Below, one piece after another: positions 33,376 through 41,469 of a DNA stretch of 53,644 bases (positions are counted from its first letter, which is position 1; the number at the start of each line of letters is the position of its first letter). Origin of the DNA: Deltaproteobacteria bacterium UBA2409 (GTDB lineage: Bacteria; Bdellovibrionota_C; UBA2361; DDRT01); contig DDRT01000012.1 in assembly GCA_002343185.1 (NCBI GenBank), positions 38,780 to 92,423 of the forward strand. The letters run 5' to 3'. Below the pieces are notes generated by a model that made no database searches, was not told the origin of the DNA, and was given only the letters and a program-made list of their open reading frames with translations. The position numbers and the translations under genes are program-made.

Positions 33376-33927
33376 ATGACAGGCCCATCACATATAGTTT
33401 TAGCTCTTGCTTCCTCTGTTGCACTTTCTAGAGCTACAGGGTTTGTTCCATCACCAGTTGAAATACTTATACTTTGTGTTGGTGCTCTCCTTCCTGATAT
33501 TGATGGGGATGGTGTGATAACAAGACCAGGAACTATTCTAAAGAATTTTCTGGGAAGAACACTCTCTCAGTTACTCGATGCAATCGTTGCTCCATTTGCC
33601 TTAATTATTAGACTATTATTTGGGCATAGGGGAGTTACTCATGCACTGATTGTGCCAGGTATTCTATTCTTTGTTGAACTATCAGTAGGAGTTTCCCACT
33701 GGCTTTCATTTGGCTACCTAACTCACATTCTTGGAGACTTTCTAACGCCAAAAGGGGTTCCGCTTTTTAGCCCGTTCGTAAAATATAGCTTTTCACTAAA
33801 GGTTTTTAAAACAGGATCTATTCTTGAATGGATTATCGTATCTGTATTGTTTTTGTACATGATAGTTTTTGGTATCGAGCTTCTACCAGAAAATGCGAGA
33901 GATGTTTTCTATAACCTTAAAAAGTGA
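33376..33927 (+). CDS. YdjM-like membrane-bound metal-dependent hydrolase family protein
   Basis: A 183-aa protein of PF04307 (YdjM, formerly DUF457). The order of metal-ligand motifs is visible: H6 in TGPSHIVLALA, LLPDIDGDG (about 39-47), GHRGVTHAL (about 82-90) and LTHILGDFLTPKGVPLF (115-131). Three to four hydrophobic helices. The family is annotated as a metal-dependent hydrolase, but its reaction is not established; E. coli YdjM is LexA-regulated. No LexA box was noticed here. Ends 124 bases before the convergent AhpD-like gene, with the GGTCAGG element between. Confidence 0.82.
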   Translation: MTGPSHIVLALASSVALSRATGFVPSPVEILILCVGALLPDIDGDGVITRPGTILKNFLGRTLSQLLDAIVAPFALIIRLLFGHRGVTHALIVPGILFFVELSVGVSHWLSFGYLTHILGDFLTPKGVPLFSPFVKYSFSLKVFKTGSILEWIIVSVLFLYMIVFGIELLPENARDVFYNLKK

Positions 33928-33990
33928 CCTGTACTTGGTGGTCAGGTGGGGGTAGATTAAGAATTTGTCTGGACCAGTCCTATGTGCTCA

Positions 33991-34011
33991 GGTCAGGTTA
34001 AAAACCTGACC
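33991..34011. repeat. GGTCAGG palindromic element, copy 5
   Basis: GGTCAGGTT-AAA-AACCTGACC, a perfect 9-bp stem, followed by CAGGCAT as in copy 2. Lies between convergent genes, 40 bases beyond the stop of the AhpD-like gene. A diverged TTGTCTGG part lies at about 33965. Confidence 0.8.
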
Positions 34012-34050
34012 AGGCATATATTTACAACCTCTCCGCCAAGAAATTAATCA

Positions 34051-34569
34051 TCAAAAATCCACTACTGGATCCGCTACATGATTTACATAGTTCGTGTAGA
34101 TATTAAGTGTTGTTGCTGCAATTACCTCAAATATCTCACCCTTTGTAAGCCCTGAAGCTAGTGCATGCTCGACGCCATTTTTACCAATATGACCCTGTTT
34201 TTCTAAGATCTCTTTTGTAAGAGCTAAAATTGCTGATTCTCTTGGTGAGGTTCCTTCTCCAAGTTTGCTCTTTTCTATCTGCTCCTCAGTTAACCCAACC
34301 ATTTTTCCAATTGCTGTATGTGCCTTAACACAGTATCCACATGAATTTTTTGTTCCTACAAAAAGAGCAATCTGCTCTTGCTCTTTTTTATTTATAGCGG
34401 CTCCACTGAGCGCTCCGCTAAATTGCAAGTAAACCTCAAGAGCTGCTGGGCTATGAGCCATGGTTCCGAGCATATTTGGAACTTTTCCCATTTTCTTTTT
34501 TACCATCTCAAGGAGCTCTTTTCCTTTTGGTGAAAGCTCATTTTCTGTTGCCACATTTATGTTAGTCAT
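34051..34569 (-). CDS. AhpD-like/carboxymuconolactone decarboxylase family protein
   Basis: A 172-aa peroxidase-type helical protein. The redox motif SCGYCVKAHTAIG places C77 and C80 with H84, and an upstream Glu (about E63) completes the AhpD-type proton relay. It probably acts as an alkylhydroperoxidase or related thiol oxidoreductase. It lies 7 bases after the tetR-family gene, so the two form one operon under that repressor. A role in response to an electrophile or peroxide is an inference from this pairing. Confidence 0.85.
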   Translation of the reverse strand: MTNINVATENELSPKGKELLEMVKKKMGKVPNMLGTMAHSPAALEVYLQFSGALSGAAINKKEQEQIALFVGTKNSCGYCVKAHTAIGKMVGLTEEQIEKSKLGEGTSPRESAILALTKEILEKQGHIGKNGVEHALASGLTKGEIFEVIAATTLNIYTNYVNHVADPVVDF

Positions 34570-34576
34570 ATGTTAT

Positions 34577-35134
34577 TTATCCTCCTAAAAATTCATCCAA
34601 GCATTTAATACCATCTTTGAATCTAGTTTTATCATTAAACGCTCTTGAGCAGAGAAGAAGTCCCTGTAATGAGCAAGCGATAAATCTGCTTGCTGACTGA
34701 AGATTAATTGTCTTTGCCAGCTCACCTGCTTTTTTGCTTTCTGTTAAAGTTTTTTGAATCCAAAGCTCAAGATCTGACAGAAATCGCTTAACTTCCCCTT
34801 GAACTTTTTCACTTTGAGAGCTCACCTCTGCTGCCAACATTCCACAAAGGCAAACTCTCTCGGGGAGGTAGGCTTCAAGAAAGTCTATAAATCTAAACAG
34901 TCTTGCCTTTGGGGATAATTCTCTTAGTTCCAGCTGTTCAAGCGTTTCCTTTAACTCCTCTCTATATGCCTCAAGTAATGCGACAGAGAGATCTTCCTTT
35001 TGTGGGAAATAGTAGTGAATGGAAGAGGTCTTAATTCCTATTTTATTTGCTAAGTCTCCAAAGCTAAACCCATTGATCCCTACCTCCTGACATAGGTTCG
35101 TTGCTTCTTTGATTATAGATTCTTTCGTGCTCAT
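34577..35134 (-). CDS. TetR/AcrR family transcriptional regulator
   Basis: A 185-aa repressor. The N-terminal HTH (residues about 8-52) reads INGFSFGDLANKIGIKTSSIHYYFPQKEDL (in two parts) with the classic SSIHYYFPQKEDL helix. The C-terminal ligand domain has an LCGMLAAEVSS segment as in the YxaF/AcrR_C branch. It heads an operon with the AhpD-like gene. A perfect 18-bp palindrome immediately upstream (35137-35154) overlaps its ribosome-binding region, which points to autorepression. Ligand unknown. Confidence 0.9.
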   Translation of the reverse strand: MSTKESIIKEATNLCQEVGINGFSFGDLANKIGIKTSSIHYYFPQKEDLSVALLEAYREELKETLEQLELRELSPKARLFRFIDFLEAYLPERVCLCGMLAAEVSSQSEKVQGEVKRFLSDLELWIQKTLTESKKAGELAKTINLQSASRFIACSLQGLLLCSRAFNDKTRFKDGIKCLDEFLGG

Positions 35135-35136
35135 AC

Positions 35137-35154
35137 CTATCTACTAGTAGATAG
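35137..35154. promoter_or_regulatory. TetR operator candidate, perfect 18-bp palindrome
   Basis: CTATCTACTAGTAGATAG is perfectly self-complementary and ends 3 bases before the tetR start. A related half-site, ATCTACTTACTAGT, follows at 35164-35177. Position and symmetry fit autoregulation of the tetR-AhpD operon. Confidence 0.8.
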
Positions 35155-35281
35155 ATATCAATAATCTACTTACTAGTCAATCTTTTTTATTGATTTGTTT
35201 TTTGCAATATATTCAAGTTGTTACGCTAATTATTACAAGTCATAGTTTCTAAAGCGAGCTTTTATTGATAATTTCGTAATC

Positions 35282-35758
35282 ATGCGACCTATTAAATTTG
35301 AGGATAACCATAAAATAGCCTCCATTATAAGGGAGGTCATGACAGAGTATGGGGCAACTAAGAAGGGATTTGCAATTCATGACCCCTCTGTAGACTCCAT
35401 GTTTGAGGAATACCAAGCCCCAAGATCGCTTTACCTAGTAATCACTAACAAAGATGGCGAAGTAGTTGGTGGAGGTGGAATAGCACAGCTAAAAGGAGCT
35501 AATAGCGATATTTGCGAACTTCAAAAAATGTACTTTTTAAAGGAAGCTAGAGGAAAGGGGCAAGGCAGTGAACTTTTATCTAATCTCCTAGAACAAGCAA
35601 GGACACTGGGCTATAAAACCTGCTACCTTGAAACCACAAACTCTATGAAGGAGGCAAGGATTCTCTACGAAAAATTTGGCTTTAAAAAGCGATCTTCACC
35701 TCTTGGTTGCACTGGTCACAATGCATGTGAAGATTGGTTTGAGCTACAGTTATCATAA
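35282..35758 (+). CDS. GNAT acetyltransferase
   Basis: A 158-aa N-acetyltransferase. The acetyl-CoA loop is RGKGQGSELLSNLLEQA (residues about 96-112; Q/RxxGxG/A present as RGKGQG). It is preceded by CELQKMYFLKEA and followed by YLETTNSMKEARILYEKFGF, all typical. It opens with RPIKFEDNHKIASIIREVM. The substrate is not predictable. The ATG has no strong Shine-Dalgarno. It is divergent from tetR (147 bases), so regulation by the same palindrome is conceivable. A terminator-like hairpin follows. Confidence 0.82.
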   Translation: MRPIKFEDNHKIASIIREVMTEYGATKKGFAIHDPSVDSMFEEYQAPRSLYLVITNKDGEVVGGGGIAQLKGANSDICELQKMYFLKEARGKGQGSELLSNLLEQARTLGYKTCYLETTNSMKEARILYEKFGFKKRSSPLGCTGHNACEDWFELQLS

Positions 35759-35763
35759 ACTAG

Positions 35764-35787
35764 TACTAAATGTGCTTTTAGTATTTT
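35764..35787 (+). terminator. candidate terminator after the acetyltransferase gene
   Basis: TACTAAA (35764-35770) pairs with TTTAGTA (35777-35783), then TTTT. AT-rich and therefore weak. The remaining gap to 35995 shows no gene or other structure I can support. Confidence 0.4.
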
Positions 35788-35995
35788 CTCTAAATTTCCA
35801 CCCCAAACATCCTCTCAGCGACTCGATCACCTTAACAAATGCAGTAACTTACATGAAAAATCATCCAATTTCTTAGACTTTCATAGTAAGTTTTTTTAAT
35901 AAAAAACACGCCAATTTCTTAATATTTTCCTGAACCAAGTCGAGGAGTTCAGATGAGTAGTTACTATCTCCTTTGAGAGACAGTTGAGGTTTTAG

Positions 35996-38263
35996 ATGTT
36001 AAAGGTTTTATTCAGTTTAATATTGGTCTCTATTTCCCTTGCTCAAACCAAGGTTCAAATTCAAGTAATAAAAAATGGTCAATTAAAAAACAAAAAAGTT
36101 CCAATACTTTGTGGTTTGAATTCAAAGAATAAAGCCGTGCCATTTGTCAAAGTAGGTCGTAATTACATTCTAGCAACAAAAAGAGCTAAACAACTTAAAA
36201 AGCAACTCAGCAGGGTTACAGGTTCTAAACTAGCAAAAGTTGAATCTGAGCTATTCAAAGTATCTCAAATAGCAAAGAAAGGTCCAAAAGCCTGCAAAAA
36301 ATCAAGATCTCTCTTTTCAGTTGTTAGCAGCTCTTACGAAGTTTCAGATACCGACACACTAACTCTTGATCTTAGAACTTTAAACTATGACCTTCCAGAA
36401 AATTCAGAATTCGAACTATCAAATAACGTTGATTATATTTCTCAAATTGGCTCAACACTTATTATCACTCCAAGCTTAAGCTCAGAGAGTGCTAGTGTTA
36501 GATATAAGGCTAAAATTGGAGAACTTAGTTCAAATGAAGGAGTGTTAGATTTTTCACTAGTCGCAGGTGACGAATTCTCTGGTCGAGCTAACTCACTTAA
36601 CCCCTATAGAGATCAGGTTACATCCAATGAAGCCCGTCATTTGCTCTCAAAAATCGGATTCGGTGGAGAAAAAGCACTAGTTGATAGCATTGTAGCAAAT
36701 GGTCTATCAGCATCAGTAGATAAACTAATAAGTGAGTGTAGCTTATCCAATAATCAATTTAAGGTGATCGATAATCAGGCAAAAGCACTTGAGGCTCCAT
36801 TACTTGATGTTGCAAGAGTTCAAATTGGTGGGGTTTGGTACAGAGCAAACGACTATAAAGTCTCAACTGGTCTTTCAAAAAGAACATATCTCTTACATCA
36901 TTTTAGAAATGGAAGTCCTCTTTGTGGAGCGATGTTTACATTCTTTTACAATCATTTTTCGACTAGTATGGGCGATTATCTTGGCAACATGCATCAAGCA
37001 AATGCAGCCGATTCATTCATTGACCTAATAATGAGCCATATGGTTGGAAGGTACGACATTCTTGTTTCAAAAATGCATGCTGACCCTTTAATGATCAGAT
37101 GGTTAAATAACGCGGCTAATACCCATTTTGCTCCCAATGAAAACTATGGACGTGAGCTGATGGAGCTCTTCATGCTTGGAGTAACTAATGTCGTATCAGG
37201 GGAGAGAAATTATCTTGAATCAGATGTTCGCCCAATGACTAGAGCAGTTTCTGGATTTGTAAGGCATGAGCCAAGAACTCCCCTTATCGGATACAGTGAT
37301 ACTGGCTCTCAGTATAGCTTTGACCTTTGGCCTCGCTACACAAGATTCGATCTTACCCGTTGGATGGCTAATCCTAACGATCCAGATCAGATAACATTAT
37401 TTTCAGGCAAACCTTACTCAATGACCGCCCCGTTCATAGCAAATTCTTGGGTAAATCTAGGTACAGATTTTAATCATGACACATTAACTCCAGCTGTTCT
37501 TTACAATCATCCTGGAGCCCCAGTTTATCTTGGAGCAAAACTTATCGGTAGGTTTATATCCCCTGAAGCTTCAAAGCCGATGATTCAAGAATTCTCAGAT
37601 TTCATACTTCAAAATGGATACGACTTAAAACCAATTCTTAAAAAGCTTTTAACATCGGAAGCGATGTTTAGTAATGATAACAGGCATAACTCCGTAAAAA
37701 GTCCAATTGAGTTTGTAATGTCTACAATTAGATCCTTAGATCTTCCGCTCTCAAATACAAGAGCAAATGGTGGAAACAGAAACAATGACCTCTATAAGCT
37801 TGTATTTGAAAGAGCAGCATCTGCTGGTCAGAATCTACTTTATTATCCTTCTGTATTCGGTGTAATGGAGAGAGGAGTAGTCAGGAATGGTAGTATTGTT
37901 GATGGTGCAGACTGGATCAGTGCTCCAAAACTTTTAATGAGAGAACGTGCTATTACCGCTTACTTTAATGATCTCAATCTGTATGTAACTAATGGAGACT
38001 ATGCATGGTCTAGCTTATTTTCGAAGATATCTAACCCAGCTGACCCAAAGAATGTTGTAAATTACATCGCTGACGCTTTAGCTATTACATTAACAGATCA
38101 GGAAAGAAATGCTGTTGTAGAGTTTATGACTTCGGTTAAACTAGGTACCAATGAAAGTCCTCAAGCTTACACCTGGAAAGTTAATGACCCAGGGTACGTA
38201 AACCTAAAAATGCCAACTGTAGTTTTAATGATTGCTATGACAAGGGAGGGAAATCTAGCATGA
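35996..38263 (+). CDS. exported DUF1800 family protein
   Basis: A 755-aa protein with signal peptide MLKVLFSLILVSISLAQ. A unique N-terminal region (about 20-195), basic then beta-rich, is followed by the DUF1800 domain (about 200-750). Recognisable segments are EARHLLSKIGFGG, HADPLMIRWLNNAANT, NENYGRELMELFMLGV and YNHPGAPVYLGAKLIGRFI. The function of the family is not established. It almost always sits next to a DUF1501 gene, as here (4-base overlap). It is the first gene of a four-gene plus-strand set. GAGG stands 6 bases before the ATG. Confidence 0.88.
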   Translation: MLKVLFSLILVSISLAQTKVQIQVIKNGQLKNKKVPILCGLNSKNKAVPFVKVGRNYILATKRAKQLKKQLSRVTGSKLAKVESELFKVSQIAKKGPKACKKSRSLFSVVSSSYEVSDTDTLTLDLRTLNYDLPENSEFELSNNVDYISQIGSTLIITPSLSSESASVRYKAKIGELSSNEGVLDFSLVAGDEFSGRANSLNPYRDQVTSNEARHLLSKIGFGGEKALVDSIVANGLSASVDKLISECSLSNNQFKVIDNQAKALEAPLLDVARVQIGGVWYRANDYKVSTGLSKRTYLLHHFRNGSPLCGAMFTFFYNHFSTSMGDYLGNMHQANAADSFIDLIMSHMVGRYDILVSKMHADPLMIRWLNNAANTHFAPNENYGRELMELFMLGVTNVVSGERNYLESDVRPMTRAVSGFVRHEPRTPLIGYSDTGSQYSFDLWPRYTRFDLTRWMANPNDPDQITLFSGKPYSMTAPFIANSWVNLGTDFNHDTLTPAVLYNHPGAPVYLGAKLIGRFISPEASKPMIQEFSDFILQNGYDLKPILKKLLTSEAMFSNDNRHNSVKSPIEFVMSTIRSLDLPLSNTRANGGNRNNDLYKLVFERAASAGQNLLYYPSVFGVMERGVVRNGSIVDGADWISAPKLLMRERAITAYFNDLNLYVTNGDYAWSSLFSKISNPADPKNVVNYIADALAITLTDQERNAVVEFMTSVKLGTNESPQAYTWKVNDPGYVNLKMPTVVLMIAMTREGNLA

Positions 38264-39561
38264 AAAGAAGAGATTTTCTAAGGTATACTGCTGCCGGTGT
38301 TGCAGGAAGTATGTTCGGTCAAAGCACATATCTTGCTGCAGATGGATTGGATAAAAATATCTGTATTATATACCTTAGAGGTGGTCTTGATGGGCTCTAC
38401 AGCTTTCCACTCCATTCAGGGGATGCTTTCACTGAACTTGCAAATAGAAGACCAAACATTCATGTACAACCAATAAATATAATGATTCCATCTGCCATTG
38501 CCAACGCGACTCAAAGAGTTGGGCTGCATAGAAATTGGAAGAGACTAGTAGATCATGTTGGGAATAATATAAGAATTATAACAAAGTGTGGAGCACTTCC
38601 TTTTGGAGAGAACCCAAATAAGTCTCACTTTGAATGTCAAAAGATCTCCCTATCTGGAAATTTAAATCTTGCTGCTGCCAAAGGCTTAGTCGGACAGGCA
38701 CATAATTATCACGGCTTGAGGCTCTTTAATACAATTGGAATCGGCGGAAATCCTGAAGAAGAACTTGATTCACCTTCTATATTAAATCTTGCTGGATTTG
38801 GTGAATACGTACGACTGGGTCAGACTGGAAATAACTACGCCTGCACTGAGTACAATAAAACCTTAACTGCAACAAATAACATGCTCCATGCACGTGATGT
38901 AATGTCACAGCTTGATTCTTTAGATGGAAATGAGAAGTTTTCTACATTGTTCAGGAATGCAAAAAATGCAATGAAAAGCTCCCTTTCAGATGTGCAATCT
39001 AAAATTAATACAGTCTCCTCGACGGGAGATTACAGACGATATGACGATGCAGACGTTCCACAAAGCGTAGGGCATGCAGGAAATCTCCTAAGAGATGCAT
39101 TTAAATATTTTGCTGCTCCTAGCCTTGGTGTTCAGACAAGGATCTGCCAGCTTTCGGTTGGTGGATGGGATACTCATGAGTTTCAAATCAATGCTCTTGC
39201 AACGGGACTTCAAAACTTAGCTGGAGGCTTAAGAGGGTTTGTTGAGGACTGTCAGGCAGCGGGGATATGGAACAAAACAGCAGTATTAATTGTTACAGAG
39301 TTCGGCAGAACAGTTAACGAAAACGGAGGTCAAGGAACTGACCACGGTTTTGCAAACTTTCATATGGCATTAAGCGGTGCTTTCTCTGGGAAAGTAATTG
39401 GAGATTCTTTTACGGTAAATGACTGGGGAAATACTCAGCACTATTTCCCTACTATTTCATATCTTTCAACAGTTAATGATCTATTCAAATGGGCAGGGTT
39501 ACCTTTAGATAACTTAATACAAACCCCATTTACCGCACCATCAATTGGGCTCTTCAGCTAG
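38260..39561 (+). CDS. exported DUF1501 family protein (sulfatase/phosphatase fold)
   Basis: A 433-aa partner of the preceding DUF1800 protein. The N-terminus MKRRDFLRYTAAGVAG looks like a Tat signal, with RRDFL. LRGGLDGLYSFPLHSGDAF, HFECQKISLSG, LSVGGWDTHEFQ and VTEFGRTVNENGGQGTDHGFANF are the DUF1501 hallmarks and resemble the metal sites of the alkaline-phosphatase superfamily. It would fold in the cytoplasm with its metal and be exported by Tat, while its partner uses a Sec-type signal. Reaction unknown. A 31-base gap separates it from the next gene. Confidence 0.87.
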   Translation: MKRRDFLRYTAAGVAGSMFGQSTYLAADGLDKNICIIYLRGGLDGLYSFPLHSGDAFTELANRRPNIHVQPINIMIPSAIANATQRVGLHRNWKRLVDHVGNNIRIITKCGALPFGENPNKSHFECQKISLSGNLNLAAAKGLVGQAHNYHGLRLFNTIGIGGNPEEELDSPSILNLAGFGEYVRLGQTGNNYACTEYNKTLTATNNMLHARDVMSQLDSLDGNEKFSTLFRNAKNAMKSSLSDVQSKINTVSSTGDYRRYDDADVPQSVGHAGNLLRDAFKYFAAPSLGVQTRICQLSVGGWDTHEFQINALATGLQNLAGGLRGFVEDCQAAGIWNKTAVLIVTEFGRTVNENGGQGTDHGFANFHMALSGAFSGKVIGDSFTVNDWGNTQHYFPTISYLSTVNDLFKWAGLPLDNLIQTPFTAPSIGLFS

Positions 39562-39592
39562 CTTAGCCATAAAAACCTGCTATCTTTAGAGT

Positions 39593-40588
39593 ATGCAAAG
39601 AATTGGACCAACTTCTCAACTACTACTCCGCCCATTAGAATCTTACTCACCGGTTGGCGATCCTTTACCAAAAGATTTCTTTCCTAAAGCACCAAGCGAG
39701 CACTGGGAGTTTCTAAACGACATTAGACAAAAATTCAAAGACCTAGGAAGAAATGAGGATTTCCCTTTACATCGCTCCGACTTAGGAGAAGCTAGAGCAA
39801 TCTGCAGAATTGGTGGATTTGGACGATTAATATGTAGAGGTCTTGCTCCATCAGGACTTTTAAATTCAGGTGATTTTGAAAAAGATTTTCCTAGACATCT
39901 AGATACCCTGGTTGACAATGGGGAACTAACTTCTCTTATTGCCATTCATTACTGGGAAGAGAATCATGCAAGCTTTATCTATCCAATAGCAGATGAACTT
40001 TTTTGTATCTGTAGGGTCATTCCAGGGAAAGCTATTGAAGATCAAGAGCCCTCTGTGAGTTATTCCAATCTCTATAAAAGATCAAATCTTTTTGAAGATG
40101 CTATTATTAAGAACACCCCAACTTGTGATATTTGGCTCTTAGACTCATATGGCTCGCCAATTCCAGCGGGGCTTGCACAGTTTGAGATGATGCTATTTAC
40201 ACTAGCAAATGAAATCGGTCTTACCCCTATTGGTAACCCTGAGCTTATTAGTAATTCCCCCCATGCGCTTTTTGAGATCACTAACGGAGCCTTCGCTGAA
40301 GTAAAATTAACCGGCGATCAACTTCAAGTTTCACTTTGTAGTCTTGCGCCAAATCAGATCCAGACTATAAGATCGTTTTCAGAAAGGACTCGCTTTCTTC
40401 AAAATTATGAAAGCGACGGTTATCGCATGAGTTGGGGTATTCCATATTCTAAACCATCCATAGAATCTAATGAGATTGGGGGGCGAGGTCTTGATTTAGG
40501 CTCTCAAACAATGGTCAGAATCGCCCAAGTTATAATGAAACTAAAACAATCTAAAAAATTTGATGCTCTTTTTGATGAGGATCAATGA
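39593..40588 (+). CDS. hypothetical protein, 331 aa
   Basis: I do not recognise the family. It has no signal peptide or membrane helix. It is mostly of mixed alpha/beta composition, with an Asp/Glu-rich middle (about 130-170), LLDSYGSPIPAGLAQFEMML, and a C-terminal helical stretch. There are six Cys, mostly in the first 200 residues. It sits between DUF1501 (31 bases upstream) and the phosphodiester-glycosidase-like gene, whose ATG overlaps its stop by 4 bases. Coupling to the latter suggests a joint function. Confidence 0.65.
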   Translation: MQRIGPTSQLLLRPLESYSPVGDPLPKDFFPKAPSEHWEFLNDIRQKFKDLGRNEDFPLHRSDLGEARAICRIGGFGRLICRGLAPSGLLNSGDFEKDFPRHLDTLVDNGELTSLIAIHYWEENHASFIYPIADELFCICRVIPGKAIEDQEPSVSYSNLYKRSNLFEDAIIKNTPTCDIWLLDSYGSPIPAGLAQFEMMLFTLANEIGLTPIGNPELISNSPHALFEITNGAFAEVKLTGDQLQVSLCSLAPNQIQTIRSFSERTRFLQNYESDGYRMSWGIPYSKPSIESNEIGGRGLDLGSQTMVRIAQVIMKLKQSKKFDALFDEDQ

Positions 40589-41469
40589 GAGGAGCTCTCT
40601 CTGCATCATTGGCGATAATCTCCCCAATGATAACTGCTCCTAATGAAGCAAAACTTCCTGACATGCCATTAAGCACATGGGAACATACACAAAGTAATGT
40701 AACCGGGGTGTTCGTGGATCCAACTATGATCACACTTCAAGTCTATAGAACAAGCTCCTTAAACAAGGAGGAACGCTCAAGATTGATGTATAAATCTGGC
40801 GCTATTGGGAGTATTAACTTTTCCTTCTTTGACCGTGGCACCTTAGAACCTGTAGGAACAATAGTAGGTAAGAATCCTGATGGAACACCTTACATAAGAC
40901 TTGAAGCCGCAGGAACAAAAAGAAGAAAAGAGATCCTTGATTCAAGATATTGTATCGGTGTTTCACAAGATGGAACTATTCAAGTAGGACTAAGACCTGA
41001 ATTTATAAAAACTCCTGAGGACAGAAAGTCTCTTCAAGAAAAATATACATCTTACGGTGAGGGTTTCTTAGGATACCCACTTGATCACCTAAAAGCCCAA
41101 GAGGCTATTAATGATAAGGATTATCGTAGAATCAGATCTCAGGTAAATTTCTGGAATACAGGTCTTGTAAATGGAAAATCTGCTTACGATGGAGTGAATG
41201 GAAGCGGAAAAATAGATCGATCTTTTGTAATCACTGGGACTCAAGACGGAAGAGAGGTAACTGTTATAGCAATTGTAAAAAGCTCTACTCTTGCAAGATC
41301 AATTTATAGTCTTAGTGAAATGTTAACTCAAAATGGTGTAGTCGGTAGCAAAGTAATAATTGGGGATGGAGGAGGATCTTCAAGTTTACTTAAACCTGGC
41401 TTTCATAGTCATACTGATGGAAGACGGCTTGCTACAATGCTTGTGATTGAAGCAAAACGTCCTCAATAG
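40585..41469 (+). CDS. phosphodiester glycosidase (NAGPA) domain-like protein
   Basis: A 294-aa protein resembling the NAGPA family (PF09992), which cleaves sugar phosphodiesters. GSINFSFFDRGTLEPVG matches the substrate-loop segment, RYCIGVSQDGTI the middle strand, and IGDGGGSSSLL the family GGGSTT-like motif. No clear signal peptide: the N-terminus MRGALSASLAIISPM is only weakly hydrophobic, so the start might lie elsewhere, but the ATGA overlap with the upstream gene supports it. Its last 38 bases overlap the convergent glycosyltransferase. The match is based on motifs only. Confidence 0.65.
   Translation: MRGALSASLAIISPMITAPNEAKLPDMPLSTWEHTQSNVTGVFVDPTMITLQVYRTSSLNKEERSRLMYKSGAIGSINFSFFDRGTLEPVGTIVGKNPDGTPYIRLEAAGTKRRKEILDSRYCIGVSQDGTIQVGLRPEFIKTPEDRKSLQEKYTSYGEGFLGYPLDHLKAQEAINDKDYRRIRSQVNFWNTGLVNGKSAYDGVNGSGKIDRSFVITGTQDGREVTVIAIVKSSTLARSIYSLSEMLTQNGVVGSKVIIGDGGGSSSLLKPGFHSHTDGRRLATMLVIEAKRPQ

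Noticed and set aside
35676..35876. 66-aa frame after the acetyltransferase
   Set aside because: Overlaps the real gene in another frame, then runs through AT-rich intergenic DNA; no ribosome binding site.
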